A stretch of 64,000 nucleotides of DNA, taken from NCBI RefSeq assembly GCF_014287705.1, contig NZ_JACOOY010000005.1, positions 1 through 64,000 on the forward strand, in the 5' to 3' direction. Source of the stretch: Dorea_D hominis (GTDB taxonomy: Bacteria > Bacillota > Clostridia > Lachnospirales > Lachnospiraceae). Within the stretch, counting starts at the first letter, position 1. The number at the start of each line of letters is the position of its first letter. A model generated the notes under the pieces. It did not search any database, was not told the origin of the DNA, and saw only the letters and a list, made by a program, of their open reading frames with translations. A program made the translations under genes and the position numbers. Shown here piece after piece: positions 16,149 to 25,188 of the stretch.

Positions 16149-16159
16149 GAGGAGATGTC

Positions 16160-16846
16160 ATGAGCTTATTGGAAATTAATCATATGAAAAAAAGTTTCGG
16201 AGAAGTGGAAGTTCTAAAAGACATTTCCATGAAAGTAGAAGAAGGAGAAGTGTTTGGTATTATTGGACCGTCCGGTTCGGGAAAATCCACACTGCTGCGT
16301 TGTGCAACGGGACTGGAGACACCGGATTCCGGCGAGATCCATTATAATGGTACATTCGGTCTTGTTTTCCAGAACTTTAATTTGTTCCCTCATTTTTCAG
16401 TTCTGAAAAATATTGTGGATGCGCCACTTCGTGTGCAGAAAAGAAACAAAGAAGAAGTATACAAAGAGGCACGGGAACTTCTTAAAAAGATGGGACTTGC
16501 TGATAAGGAAAACGCATATCCTTTCCAGCTGTCGGGAGGACAGCAGCAGCGTGTATCTATCGCAAGAGCACTTGCAATGAAACCGGATATTCTCTTCTTT
16601 GATGAACCTACATCAGCACTTGATCCAGAGCTGACAGGTGAGATATTGAAGGTTATCAAAGACCTTGCGGCAGAGCATATGACGATGGTGATTGTTACAC
16701 ATGAGATGAATTTTGCAAAGAATGTATCCAACCATATCATATTTATGGACGGCGGTGTGATTGCACTCCAGGGAACGCCGGAAGAAGTATTTGGTTCGGA
16801 CAACGAGCGTATGAAAGAGTTCTTAGGAAAGTTTGCCGAAAATTAA
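16160..16846 (+). CDS. Polar amino acid ABC transporter ATPase (short form)
   Basis: 228 aa, GGAGGAG upstream. Walker A GPSGSGKST, Q-loop LVFQNFNLFPH, signature LSGGQQQRVSIARALA, Walker B ILFFDEPTSALDP and the switch histidine in IVTHEMNF are all intact. It is shorter than GlnQ-type ATPases (about 240 aa): the roughly 16 residues usually found between the GEI..NG strand and the GxVFQ Q-loop are missing, the sequence going straight from SGEIHYNGT to FGLVFQ. Couples ATP hydrolysis to import by the permease at 15498. Confidence 0.94.
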   Translation: MSLLEINHMKKSFGEVEVLKDISMKVEEGEVFGIIGPSGSGKSTLLRCATGLETPDSGEIHYNGTFGLVFQNFNLFPHFSVLKNIVDAPLRVQKRNKEEVYKEARELLKKMGLADKENAYPFQLSGGQQQRVSIARALAMKPDILFFDEPTSALDPELTGEILKVIKDLAAEHMTMVIVTHEMNFAKNVSNHIIFMDGGVIALQGTPEEVFGSDNERMKEFLGKFAEN

Positions 16847-16851
16847 ATGTA

Positions 16852-16880
16852 TTGATTTTCGGCAGACCTTGTATTATACT
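16852..16880 (+). promoter_or_regulatory. Promoter of purF
   Basis: TTGATT (16852-16857), 17 bases, TATACT (16875-16880), about 48 bases before the purF start. No purine riboswitch aptamer is visible in the short leader. Confidence 0.6.
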
Positions 16881-16927
16881 AATCGAGTAATGGAGTAAAT
16901 TGAAAACGAATAAGGAGTCTTGCATTC

Positions 16928-18355
16928 ATGGGTGAATTGGAAAAAATGACAACAGGTTTGAGCGAGGAATGCGGAGTGTTTGGAGCCTATGATATGGACG
17001 GAGGCGATGTTGCCCCATCTGTATATTATGGGCTTTTTGCGTTACAGCACAGAGGACAGGAAAGTTGCGGTATTGCTGTGACAGATACATATGGTGAACG
17101 CAAAGTGCATTCAAAAAAGGGACTGGGACTTGTAAATGAAGTGTTTGATGAAGAAGCGTTACAGACACTGCACGGTAATCTGGGCGTTGGACATGTCAGG
17201 TATTCAACAGCCGGAGGAACGAGAGCAGAGAATGCAATGCCGCTTGTACTGAAATATGTCAAAGGTACACTGGTAATTGCGCATAACGGTAATCTAACGA
17301 ATGCGATCGAGCTGAGAAGAGAACTGGAGTATACCGGAGCTATTTTCCAGACGACGATTGATTCGGAAGTGATCGCTTATCATATTGCGCGTGAAAGACT
17401 GAATGTTTCCTGCGCAGAAGATGCAGTAAAAAATGCGATGAAGAAGATCAAAGGTGCCTATGCGCTGGTCGTGAGTTCACCGCGTAAACTGATTGGAGCG
17501 AGAGATCCATTTGGATTGAAACCACTGTGTATCGGTAAGAGAGACAATACATATTTTCTTGCATCAGAGAGTTGTGCAATTGCTGCTGTAGATGCAGAGT
17601 TTGTACGTGATGTGGAGCCGGGAGAGATCATAACAATTACGAAGAATGGTATTACTTCTGATAAGTCTATGGCAATTTCGCCTGAGAAGCAGGCAAGATG
17701 TATTTTTGAATATATTTATTTCGCGCGTATGGACAGTACGATTGATAATGTGAATGTTTATCATGCACGTATCCTTGCCGGAAAGGCACTGGCAGAGTCC
17801 TATCCGGTAGAGGCAGATCTGGTTGTTGGTGTGCCGGATTCCGGTCTGGTGGCTGCAAAAGGCTATTCTGAACAGTCAGGAATCCCTTATGGAATGGCAT
17901 TTCATAAGAACAGCTATGTCGGAAGAACATTTATTAAGCCGAAACAGAGCCAGAGAGAGAGTAGTGTAAAGATCAAGCTGAATGTAATTGAAGAAGTTGT
18001 AAAAGGCAAGAGAATTGTTATGGTAGATGATTCGATTGTTCGCGGAACAACAAGTGCGAATATTATTAAGATGTTGAAGAAAGCAGGGGCAAAAGAAGTG
18101 CATGTAAGAATCAGCTCGCCGCCGTTTTTGCATCCATGTTATTTCGGTACAGATGTTCCGTCAGATGATCAGCTCATTGCACATTCGCATACGACAGAAC
18201 AGATCCGGGAGATGATCGGAGCCGATTCTCTTGGATATATGGAAGTTGAGAAGTTGAAAGATATGGTTGGGGATTTAAGTTACTGTGATGCCTGTTTTAC
18301 AGGCAATTATCCGATGAAAGTGCCGGGCAGAGATGTATCCCTTGCCTTTGAGTAG
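16928..18355 (+). CDS. purF: Amidophosphoribosyltransferase
   Basis: First committed step of purine synthesis: PRPP plus glutamine to phosphoribosylamine. 475 aa. As in the Bacillus-type enzyme the nucleophile Cys is internal (C15 in LSEECGVFGAY) and must be exposed by removal of a 14-residue propeptide. The glutaminase domain follows (GLFALQHRGQESCGIAV, HNGNLTNAIELRREL). The PRPP-binding loop is RIVMVDDSIVRGTTSANII. Cysteines in CIFEYIYFAR, CYFGTD and YCDACF match the ligands of the structural 4Fe-4S cluster. AATAAGGAG precedes the start. purB follows 47 bases later. Confidence 0.97.
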   Translation: MGELEKMTTGLSEECGVFGAYDMDGGDVAPSVYYGLFALQHRGQESCGIAVTDTYGERKVHSKKGLGLVNEVFDEEALQTLHGNLGVGHVRYSTAGGTRAENAMPLVLKYVKGTLVIAHNGNLTNAIELRRELEYTGAIFQTTIDSEVIAYHIARERLNVSCAEDAVKNAMKKIKGAYALVVSSPRKLIGARDPFGLKPLCIGKRDNTYFLASESCAIAAVDAEFVRDVEPGEIITITKNGITSDKSMAISPEKQARCIFEYIYFARMDSTIDNVNVYHARILAGKALAESYPVEADLVVGVPDSGLVAAKGYSEQSGIPYGMAFHKNSYVGRTFIKPKQSQRESSVKIKLNVIEEVVKGKRIVMVDDSIVRGTTSANIIKMLKKAGAKEVHVRISSPPFLHPCYFGTDVPSDDQLIAHSHTTEQIREMIGADSLGYMEVEKLKDMVGDLSYCDACFTGNYPMKVPGRDVSLAFE

Positions 18356-18402
18356 AAGATATAAATTATTTAAATATAATTCAGAATAAGGAGAAAAAAA
18401 CG

Positions 18403-19836
18403 ATGACAAACGACAGATATCAGAGCCCACTTTCAGAAAGATATGCCAGCAAAGAGATGCAGTATATTTTTTCGCCGGACAAGAAGTTCCGCACATGGAG
18501 AAAACTGTGGATTGCACTTGCAGAGACAGAGAAAGAGCTGGGACTTCCAATTACCCAGGAACAGATTGATGAATTAAAAGCGCATGCAGAAGACATTAAT
18601 TATGATGTCGCAAAGGAACGTGAAAAGGTAGTGCGTCATGACGTAATGTCTCATGTATATGCATATGGAAAACAGTGTCCGAAGGCAAAAGGAATTATTC
18701 ATCTTGGAGCAACATCCTGTTATGTAGGAGATAATACAGATATTATCCTGATGTCCGAGGCACTGGATATTGTGAAGAAAAAACTGGTAAATGTAATTGC
18801 AGAACTTGCCAAATTTGCGGATGAGCATAAGAATATGCCGACGCTTGCATTTACACATTTCCAGCCGGCGCAGCCGACAACGGTTGGAAAACGTGCAACT
18901 TTGTGGATGCAGGAATTTATGATGGACTTGGAAGATCTGGAGTATGTAAAAGGAAGCTTGAAGATGCTTGGCTCAAAGGGGACTACCGGTACACAGGCAA
19001 GTTTCCAGGAACTGTTTGATGGAGATCAGGAGACGATTGATAAGATCGATCCAATGATCGCACAGAAGATGGGATTTGAGGCATGTTATCCGGTTTCAGG
19101 ACAGACTTACTCCAGAAAAGTAGATACAAGAGTAATTAATGTACTGGCAGGAATTGCTGCGAGTGCACACAAATTCAGCAATGACATCCGTCTGCTTCAG
19201 CACTTAAAAGAAGTAGAAGAACCATTTGAAAAGACACAGATCGGATCATCCGCAATGGCTTACAAGCGTAATCCGATGAGAAGCGAGAGAATTGCATCTT
19301 TATCCAGATATGTGATAGTAGATGCGCTGAATCCGGCAATCACATCTGCAACGCAGTGGTTTGAGAGAACGCTGGATGATTCCGCAAATAAACGTCTGAG
19401 TGTGCCGGAAGGATTCCTTGCAATTGATGGTATTCTGGATCTCTGCCTGAATGTTGTAGATGGACTGGTTGTATATCCGAAAGTAATCGAGAAACGTCTG
19501 ATGTCAGAGCTTCCATTTATGGCAACAGAGAATATTATGATGGATGCTGTAAAAGCAGGCGGTGACCGTCAGGAGTTACATGAAAGAATCCGTGAGCTTT
19601 CTATGGAAGCAGGACGCAATGTAAAAGAAAAAGGGCTGGACAATAATCTTCTGGAACTGATTGCAGCAGATCCGGCATTCAATCTGAGTGTTGATGAACT
19701 GAAGAAGACAATGGATCCGTCCAAATATGTTGGACGCGCACCGGTTCAGGTAGACAATTATCTGAACAATGTTGTACGCCCAATGCTTGAAGAGAATAAA
19801 GAAATTCTTGGAATGACAGCGGAAATTAACGTGTAA
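18403..19836 (+). CDS. purB: Adenylosuccinate lyase
   Basis: 477 aa. Cleaves fumarate from SAICAR and from adenylosuccinate, so it acts twice in AMP synthesis. The fumarase/aspartase superfamily signature is present as GSSAMAYKRNPMRSER (about residues 285-300), with the catalytic-base region THFQPAQPTTVGKR and HLGATSCYVGDN. Length and motifs match the larger, human-like PurB branch. Ribosome-binding site AAGGAG. It shares an operon with purF and is followed by a strong terminator at 19953. Confidence 0.96.
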   Translation: MTNDRYQSPLSERYASKEMQYIFSPDKKFRTWRKLWIALAETEKELGLPITQEQIDELKAHAEDINYDVAKEREKVVRHDVMSHVYAYGKQCPKAKGIIHLGATSCYVGDNTDIILMSEALDIVKKKLVNVIAELAKFADEHKNMPTLAFTHFQPAQPTTVGKRATLWMQEFMMDLEDLEYVKGSLKMLGSKGTTGTQASFQELFDGDQETIDKIDPMIAQKMGFEACYPVSGQTYSRKVDTRVINVLAGIAASAHKFSNDIRLLQHLKEVEEPFEKTQIGSSAMAYKRNPMRSERIASLSRYVIVDALNPAITSATQWFERTLDDSANKRLSVPEGFLAIDGILDLCLNVVDGLVVYPKVIEKRLMSELPFMATENIMMDAVKAGGDRQELHERIRELSMEAGRNVKEKGLDNNLLELIAADPAFNLSVDELKKTMDPSKYVGRAPVQVDNYLNNVVRPMLEENKEILGMTAEINV

Positions 19837-19952
19837 AATATATGGAATATATAAAGAATATCTATAGATGAAACGAATAGATAGAAGTTACAAACGTGCA
19901 ATAGTAATTGTGACGAAAAAATCTTTAATGATGAAAATAACTTGACAAAAAA
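19837..19952. other. AT-rich spacer after purB
   Basis: Between purB and its terminator no gene, RNA motif or repeat is visible. Together with the terminator and symporter promoter it makes up the roughly 315-base gap to 20154. Confidence 0.5.
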
Positions 19953-19986
19953 ACGGTGTAAGCGAACGAGTTTACGCCGTTTTTTG
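19953..19986 (+). terminator. Intrinsic terminator of the purF-purB unit
   Basis: ACGGTGTAAGC (19953 on) pairs with GTTTACGCCGT (ending 19980), one G-U and one mismatch, then TTTTTT. The A-tract on the left arm would also allow function on the opposite strand, but no gene reads that way. Confidence 0.85.
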
Positions 19987-20059
19987 TATGTAAAATAATA
20001 AGCGCGATTGCACACAATGTATAAAATACACAAAGAAAATATAGAAGGTTTTGTACATA

Positions 20060-20088
20060 TTGCGCTGTATATAGATAAGTGTTATGAT
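20060..20088 (+). promoter_or_regulatory. Promoter of the AGCS symporter
   Basis: TTGCGC (20060-20065), 17 bases, TATGAT (20083-20088), leaving a leader of about 60 bases. No glycine aptamer is seen here, unlike the next operon. Confidence 0.55.
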
Positions 20089-20153
20089 AGGTGTAATGAA
20101 TAAGTTCGTATAAATATACGGAAAATCTATACAAAGAAAAGGGGGATGTAACA

Positions 20154-21518
20154 ATGAAAACATTAAACGATCTTGTTCTGACAATTCAGCACTATCTGTC
20201 TGATTATGTGTTGATCATCGCACTTCTCGGAGGTGGAATCTGGTTCACATTTAAGCTTGGTTTTATTCAAGTACGTGGATTTGGAGAAGGAATGCGCCGG
20301 ACTTTTGGCGGCCTGTTCAGTAAAAAAGGCAATGCTGACAAAGATGGAATGTCATCATTCCAGGCACTGGCAACAGCAATTGCAGCTCAGGTAGGAACCG
20401 GTAATATCGCCGGAGCGGCGACCGCTCTTGCAATCGGAGGACCGGGAGCTATTTTTTGGATGTGGATTGCAGCATTCCTGGGAATGGCAACGATCTTTGG
20501 CGAGGCTGTACTTGCACAGAAGTATAAGCAGGTAGGATCTGACGGAGAGATCACAGGAGGACCTGTATATTATATCCGTGCAGCATTTAAAGGAACGTTT
20601 GGAAAAGTACTTGCCGGAATTTTTGCAGTATTGATCATCCTGGCGCTTGGATTTATGGGTAATGCAGTACAGTCCAATTCCATCGCAGCAGCCTTCCATA
20701 CAGCATTTGGTGTGCCACAGGCAGCAGTTGGTGTTGTAGTTGCACTGATCGCGTTATTTGTATTCGTAGGTGGTATGCAGCGTATCGCAAAAGTAACAGA
20801 GACGATCGTACCGATCATGGCAGCTTTCTATATTCTTGGTGCGCTGATTGTTATTATTTATAATTATAAGAATATTCCATATGCATTCCAGGCAATTGTC
20901 GTTGGAGCATTTAATCCGTCAGCAGTATCCGGTGGTGCTGTGGGTGCGACATTAAAACTTGCGCTTACAAAAGGTGTTGCAAGAGGATTGTTCTCTAATG
21001 AGGCTGGTATGGGTTCTACCCCACATGCGCATGCAGTTGCAAAAGTAGATCATCCGGTCGAGCAGGGATTTGTTGCAATGATCGGTGTATTTATCGATAC
21101 GTTTATCGTACTAAACCTGACAGCATTTGTAATTATTACAACGAAGTCTATTCCAAGTGGTAAGACAGGTGCAGAGTTAAGCCAGTATGCATTCTCTACA
21201 TTGTATGGAAAAGGCGGAGATATCTTTATCGCGATTTGTATGTTCTTCTTCGCATTTTCAACAATTATTGGCTGGTATTTCTTTGGACAGGCAAATATTA
21301 AGTATCTGTTTGGACCAAAAGCTGTAAAAGTATATTCCGTATTAGTTGCTGTGTGCGTAGTGCTTGGATCACTTGCACAGGTAGATCTCGTATGGAATAT
21401 GGCAGACTGCTTCAACTCCATGATGGTAATTCCGAACTTTATCGGTCTGATTGTTCTGAGCGGTACGATTAAGAAGTTGCATGATGATTACTATCAGAAC
21501 TTTAAAAAGAATAAATAG
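20154..21518 (+). CDS. Alanine/glycine:cation symporter (AGCS family)
   Basis: 454 aa, integral membrane, about ten or more helices, AAAAGGGGG upstream. Family signatures: SSFQALATAIAAQVGTGNIA (about residues 65-85) and NEAGMGSTPHAHAVAKVDHP (about 280). AGCS carriers import D/L-alanine or glycine with Na+ or H+. The gene lies directly before the glycine reductase operon, so glycine is the likely main substrate; this is inference from context. Own promoter, so not strictly co-transcribed with grd. Confidence 0.93.
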   Translation: MKTLNDLVLTIQHYLSDYVLIIALLGGGIWFTFKLGFIQVRGFGEGMRRTFGGLFSKKGNADKDGMSSFQALATAIAAQVGTGNIAGAATALAIGGPGAIFWMWIAAFLGMATIFGEAVLAQKYKQVGSDGEITGGPVYYIRAAFKGTFGKVLAGIFAVLIILALGFMGNAVQSNSIAAAFHTAFGVPQAAVGVVVALIALFVFVGGMQRIAKVTETIVPIMAAFYILGALIVIIYNYKNIPYAFQAIVVGAFNPSAVSGGAVGATLKLALTKGVARGLFSNEAGMGSTPHAHAVAKVDHPVEQGFVAMIGVFIDTFIVLNLTAFVIITTKSIPSGKTGAELSQYAFSTLYGKGGDIFIAICMFFFAFSTIIGWYFFGQANIKYLFGPKAVKVYSVLVAVCVVLGSLAQVDLVWNMADCFNSMMVIPNFIGLIVLSGTIKKLHDDYYQNFKKNK

Positions 21519-21674
21519 ATATTATCTATAAGTGGATGAAATGCAGGACAATCATAAATGTCGTTTTTTATAGACGCTTTTAATAAATATTATAAAATCA
21601 ACTAATAAATATAACAAAAATTAGGAATGAAAATTGTGCATACTCACCAAAATAATATTAATTAGTATAATGGG
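21519..21674. other. AT-rich intergenic stretch between symporter and grd promoter
   Basis: No gene or clear terminator is visible. A run of T at 21564-21569 follows only a weak, imperfect hairpin. Confidence 0.4.
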
Positions 21675-21703
21675 TTGCAAAAAAAGTTACAATAAGTTAT
21701 TAT
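21675..21703 (+). promoter_or_regulatory. Promoter of the glycine reductase operon
   Basis: TTGCAA (21675-21680), 17 bases, TATTAT (21698-21703). Transcription from about 21710 would give a leader of about 370 bases that contains the riboswitch and terminator below. Confidence 0.6.
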
Positions 21704-21785
21704 AGACATAGGCAATAAATAATATAAAAAATGTCTATGAAAATTGTGTAATGATTTTCTATGAAAAGAATATTCGTGGGATGAT

Positions 21786-21890
21786 GTTTTCCAAGAGAGA
21801 GTTGAACGGATCAGCCGCCGAAGAGGCAAGCCGGACATACATGGTGGGTATGCAAAAAGGTGAAACTTTCAGGCAAAAGGACTGGAAAAT
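21786..21890 (+). ncRNA. Glycine riboswitch aptamer
   Basis: The conserved cores of the glycine (gcvT) riboswitch are present: AGCCGCCGAAGAGGCAAG at about 21813-21830 and CTTTCAGGCAAAAGGACTGG at 21867-21886. The closing P1 helix can be drawn: GTTTTCCA (21786-21793) with TGGAAAAT (21883-21890). It senses glycine. Only one clear aptamer is found; a degraded second core (TTTATCAGGGCAAAAGACAG, near 21942-21961) follows and merges with the terminator. The aptamer precedes the grd operon, so glycine is expected to switch its own catabolism on. Confidence 0.9.
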
Positions 21891-21964
21891 GTACCACATT
21901 CTGAATCTTGTGCTGTGTGATAAAGCTTATCGATGATTTCAATTTATCAGGGCAAAAGACAGGA

Positions 21965-22006
21965 AGGACGCCGTAGATATAATTGTATATCTGGACGTCC
22001 TTTTTT
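21965..22006 (+). terminator. Riboswitch-controlled terminator
   Basis: AGGACGCCGTAGATATA (21965-21981) pairs with TATATCTGGACGTCCT (21986-22001) around the loop ATTG, followed by TTTTTT. It lies between the aptamer and grdX and is the obvious expression platform: read through when glycine is bound. Confidence 0.85.
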
Positions 22007-22082
22007 ATTTGGAATACCGATGACTTTTATTGTATTTATCGATTGCCGAGGCAACAGGCCGGAAAGGAGGATACGGTTCAGG

Positions 22083-22469
22083 ATGAACAGGGGGAAATAT
22101 ATAGTCTTGACCAATAATCCACTGGTCTTCGATAAGCTTGAGAAGACACACGAAGTAATATATCTGGAAACTACTTATGAAGGACTTCTCCGGGAAGTCA
22201 GAGACAGAATACATGACGGACATTTACTTCTGACGCATCCGTTATCCGGAAGCGTGAAGCCAAATGAGACACCATACAAATCGGTTTTGATTTCAGCTGG
22301 AAAGGAGGAAGTGGACAGAAGGTCGCTTACGATTATAGAAAATGCAATCGATGCATGCCATAAATTCCAAGATAAGACTGGACGATATGGAGAAAGCGTA
22401 CTGGAAGATTTTCAGTTGATTGACTGGACTCTGCTGGAAAGCGGCCTGGCATCAGCAGATGCCTGGTAA
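22083..22469 (+). CDS. grdX: GrdX, glycine reductase operon protein of unknown role
   Basis: 128 aa from ATG 22083, chosen because AAAGGAGG is at 22063-22070 and because the longer frame from 21933 would start inside the riboswitch terminator. The sequence MNRGKYIVLTNNPLVFDKLE and the later SLTIIENAIDACHKFQDKTG resemble the small GrdX proteins encoded at the head of glycine reductase and related operons. GrdX has no proven function. No signal peptide. It precedes grdE by 67 bases in the same transcript. Confidence 0.8.
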   Translation: MNRGKYIVLTNNPLVFDKLEKTHEVIYLETTYEGLLREVRDRIHDGHLLLTHPLSGSVKPNETPYKSVLISAGKEEVDRRSLTIIENAIDACHKFQDKTGRYGESVLEDFQLIDWTLLESGLASADAW

Positions 22470-22536
22470 GTCATTGAGTGAGGTTGTCGAGCGTTGCAGC
22501 TTAAACAATATAATTTTTTTAAGGAGGGAACTTAAA

Positions 22537-23817
22537 GTGAGATTAGAAATGGGACACATTTACATCAAGGATATTCAGTTTGCATCTGAGTCAAAGATTG
22601 AAGACGGAATCCTTTATGTATCCGAAGAAGCCGTTAAGGCAGTAGCTCTTGAGGACGAAAAGATTAAGAGCGTATCATTTGACATTGCAAAACCGGGTGA
22701 GTCTGTAAGAATCACACCTGTTAAAGATGTTATCGAACCTAGAGTTAAAGTTGAAGGAAGAGGAGGAATCTTCCCGGGAGTTATCTCTAAAGTAGACACA
22801 GTTGGAGAAGGAAAGACTTACGCATTAAAAGGAATGGCTGTTGTTACAGCTGGTAAGATCGTGGGATTCCAGGAAGGTATCATTGATATGACAGGTCCTG
22901 GAGCAGATTACACACCATTCTCCAAGACATTAAACCTGGTTATGGTATGTGAGCCAATTGACAATATCAAACAGCATGAATACGAAAAAGCAGTTCGTTT
23001 CGCTGGATTCAGAGTTGCAACTTACATTGGTGAGTTAGCACGTGATCTGACACCGGATGAGACAAAAGTTTACGAGACATGCACAATCAAAGAAGGAATG
23101 GAAAAATATCCGGACCTGCCGAGAGTTGCATATGTACAGATGCTTCAGAGCCAGGGACTTCTTCATGACACATATGTATATGGTGTAGATGCTAAGAAAA
23201 TCGTTCCTACAATTTTAAGCCCTACAGAGATCATGGACGGAGCAATTGTTTCCGGTAACTGTGTATCTGCATGTGATAAGAACCCTACATATGTTCATCT
23301 GAACAACCCGGTTGTACATGACTTATTTGAACAGCACGGAAAAACATTAAACTTTGTTTGCCAGATTATCACAAACGAGAACGTATATCTTGCTGATAAA
23401 CAGCGTTCTTCTGACTGGACAGCAAAACTTTGCAAGATGTTAGACCTGGATGGAGTTATTGTATCTCAGGAAGGATTCGGTAACCCGGATACAGACCTTA
23501 TCATGAATTGTAAGAAGATTGAAGCAGAAGGCGTTAAGACTGTAATCATCACAGACGAGTATGCCGGACGTGATGGAAAATCTCAGTCACTTGCTGATGC
23601 TGATCAGGCTGCTGATGCAGTAGTAACAGGCGGAAATGCAAACCAGGTAGTTATCCTGCCGAAACTTGACAAAGTAATTGGAACTCTTGACTATGTAACA
23701 AAGATTGCTGGTGCAAGTGAAGAGACACTGCGCGAGGACGGATCTCTTGAAGTTGAGCTTCAGGTTCTGACAGGCGCAACAAACGAAACTGGTTTCAATA
23801 AACTGAGTGCAAGATAA
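22537..23817 (+). CDS. grdE: Glycine reductase component B, GrdE proprotein
   Basis: 426 aa from GTG 22537 with AAGGAGGG at 22521-22528; the longer frame upstream overlaps grdX and is not used. Sequence MRLEMGHIYIKDIQF matches the GrdE N-terminus. GrdE is made as a precursor that is cut between Asn and Cys to give two subunits, the new N-terminal Cys becoming a carbonyl (pyruvoyl-type) group that binds glycine as a Schiff base. Here the site is N241-C242 in VSGNCVSACDKN. With GrdB it forms the substrate-specific component that passes a carboxymethyl group to GrdA. Confidence 0.95.
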   Translation: MRLEMGHIYIKDIQFASESKIEDGILYVSEEAVKAVALEDEKIKSVSFDIAKPGESVRITPVKDVIEPRVKVEGRGGIFPGVISKVDTVGEGKTYALKGMAVVTAGKIVGFQEGIIDMTGPGADYTPFSKTLNLVMVCEPIDNIKQHEYEKAVRFAGFRVATYIGELARDLTPDETKVYETCTIKEGMEKYPDLPRVAYVQMLQSQGLLHDTYVYGVDAKKIVPTILSPTEIMDGAIVSGNCVSACDKNPTYVHLNNPVVHDLFEQHGKTLNFVCQIITNENVYLADKQRSSDWTAKLCKMLDLDGVIVSQEGFGNPDTDLIMNCKKIEAEGVKTVIITDEYAGRDGKSQSLADADQAADAVVTGGNANQVVILPKLDKVIGTLDYVTKIAGASEETLREDGSLEVELQVLTGATNETGFNKLSAR

Positions 23818-23837
23818 GGAATGGAGGATATAGAATA

Positions 23838-25148
23838 ATGGCTAAATTAAAAGTTGTTCATTACATCAATCAGTTCTTTGCACAGATTGGTGGAGAAGAA
23901 AAAGCAGATTACCCGGTTGAACTGCGTGTTGGCGAAGTTGTTGGACCAGGTATGGCATTAACACAGAATTTTAAAGATGAAGCAGAGATCATTGCAACAA
24001 TCGTATGTGGTGACTCTTATTTCAACGAGAATCTTGAAAAAGCAAAAGCAGAGATTCTTGAGATGGTTAAAGAACAGGCTCCGGACATCTTTATTGCAGG
24101 ACCGGCTTTCAACGCTGGACGTTACGGAGTTGCCTGCGGTACTATCGCAGCAGCAGTTCAGGAAGAACTTGGTATTCCTTCCCTGACTGGTATGTATGTA
24201 GAGAACCCAGGTGCTGATATGTTTAAAAACCAGGTATACATGGTCTCTACAAAGAACAGTGCAGCAGGTATGAGAGACGCTGTTAAGAAGATGGCTCCTC
24301 TGGCTGTTAAACTTGGAAAAGGTGAGAAAATCGGTTCTTCTGCAGAAGAAGGATATATGCCGAACGGTATTCGTGTAAACTTCTTTGAAAAAGAAAGAGG
24401 ATCTCAGAGAGCTGTTAAGATGCTCATTAAGAAACTGGCTGGAAAACCTTTCGAGACAGAGTTCCCAATGCCAGACTTCGACAGAGTTGATCCGAATCCG
24501 GCTGTAAAAGACCTTGCACATGCTAAGATCGCATTAGTTACTTCCGGTGGTATCGTTCCGAAGGGAAATCCGGATCACATCGAAAGTTCAAGTGCTTCCC
24601 ACTATGGTGAGTATGATATTACAGGTGTTACGGATCTGACAGAAGACACATATGAGACAGCTCATGGTGGATACGATCCAGTATACGCAAATGAAGACGC
24701 TGACCGTGTACTTCCGGTTGATGTTCTTCGTGATATGGAAAAAGAAGGAATTATCGGTGAGTTACATCACTTATTCTATACTACAACAGGAAATGGTACT
24801 GCTGTTGCATCTGCAAAAGCATTTGCTGATGAATTCTCTAAGAAACTGGTAGCTGATGGGGTAGATGCAGTAATCCTCACATCTACTTGAGGTACCTGTA
24901 CACGTTGCGGTGCAACGATGGTAAAAGAAATTGAGAGAGCAGGAATTCCGGTAGTACATATCTGTACAGTAACACCAATTTCCATGACAGTTGGTGCTAA
25001 CAGAATCGTTCCGGCTATCGCAATCCCTCATCCACTTGGAAATCCGGCACTGGATAAAGATGAGGAAAAAGAACTTCGTCGTAAGATCGTAGAGAAAGCT
25101 CTGAAAGCTCTTACAACAGAGGTTGACGGACAGACTATTTTCGAGTAG
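23838..25148 (+). CDS. grdB: Glycine reductase component B, selenoprotein GrdB
   Basis: 436 aa if TGA 24888-24890 is read as selenocysteine (residue 351). A plain reading stops at 24890 and leaves an orphan frame at 24918-25148; the two are in the same frame and join as ILTST-U-GTCTRCGATM. The UxxCxxC motif (U351, C354, C357) is the known redox motif of GrdB. Directly after the UGA a hairpin CGTTGC-GGT-GCAACG is placed as a bacterial SECIS. GrdB attacks the glycine Schiff base on GrdE and hands a carboxymethyl group to the GrdA selenol. Start: GGAGGATATAGAATA before ATG 23838. Confidence 0.96.
24888..24917 (+). promoter_or_regulatory. SECIS element of grdB with UGA codon
   Basis: UGA at 24888-24890 is followed by the stem CGTTGC (24903-24908), loop GGT, GCAACG (24912-24917). 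Bacterial SECIS hairpins sit in coding sequence right after the UGA, as here. SelB, SelA and tRNA-Sec are not in the window. Confidence 0.7.
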
Positions 25149-25188
25149 AGTATGAGAATACTATTAATGAAAAGGAGACGTAACAGAC

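Noticed and set aside
21751..21936. 61-codon open frame upstream of grdX
   Set aside because: It runs through the glycine riboswitch aptamer, has no ribosome-binding site and no protein-like composition.
24888..25148. Apparent premature stop and separate small gene in grdB
   Set aside because: The TGA is in the same frame as the following 86 codons and sits in the known UxxCxxC selenocysteine context with a hairpin directly after it.
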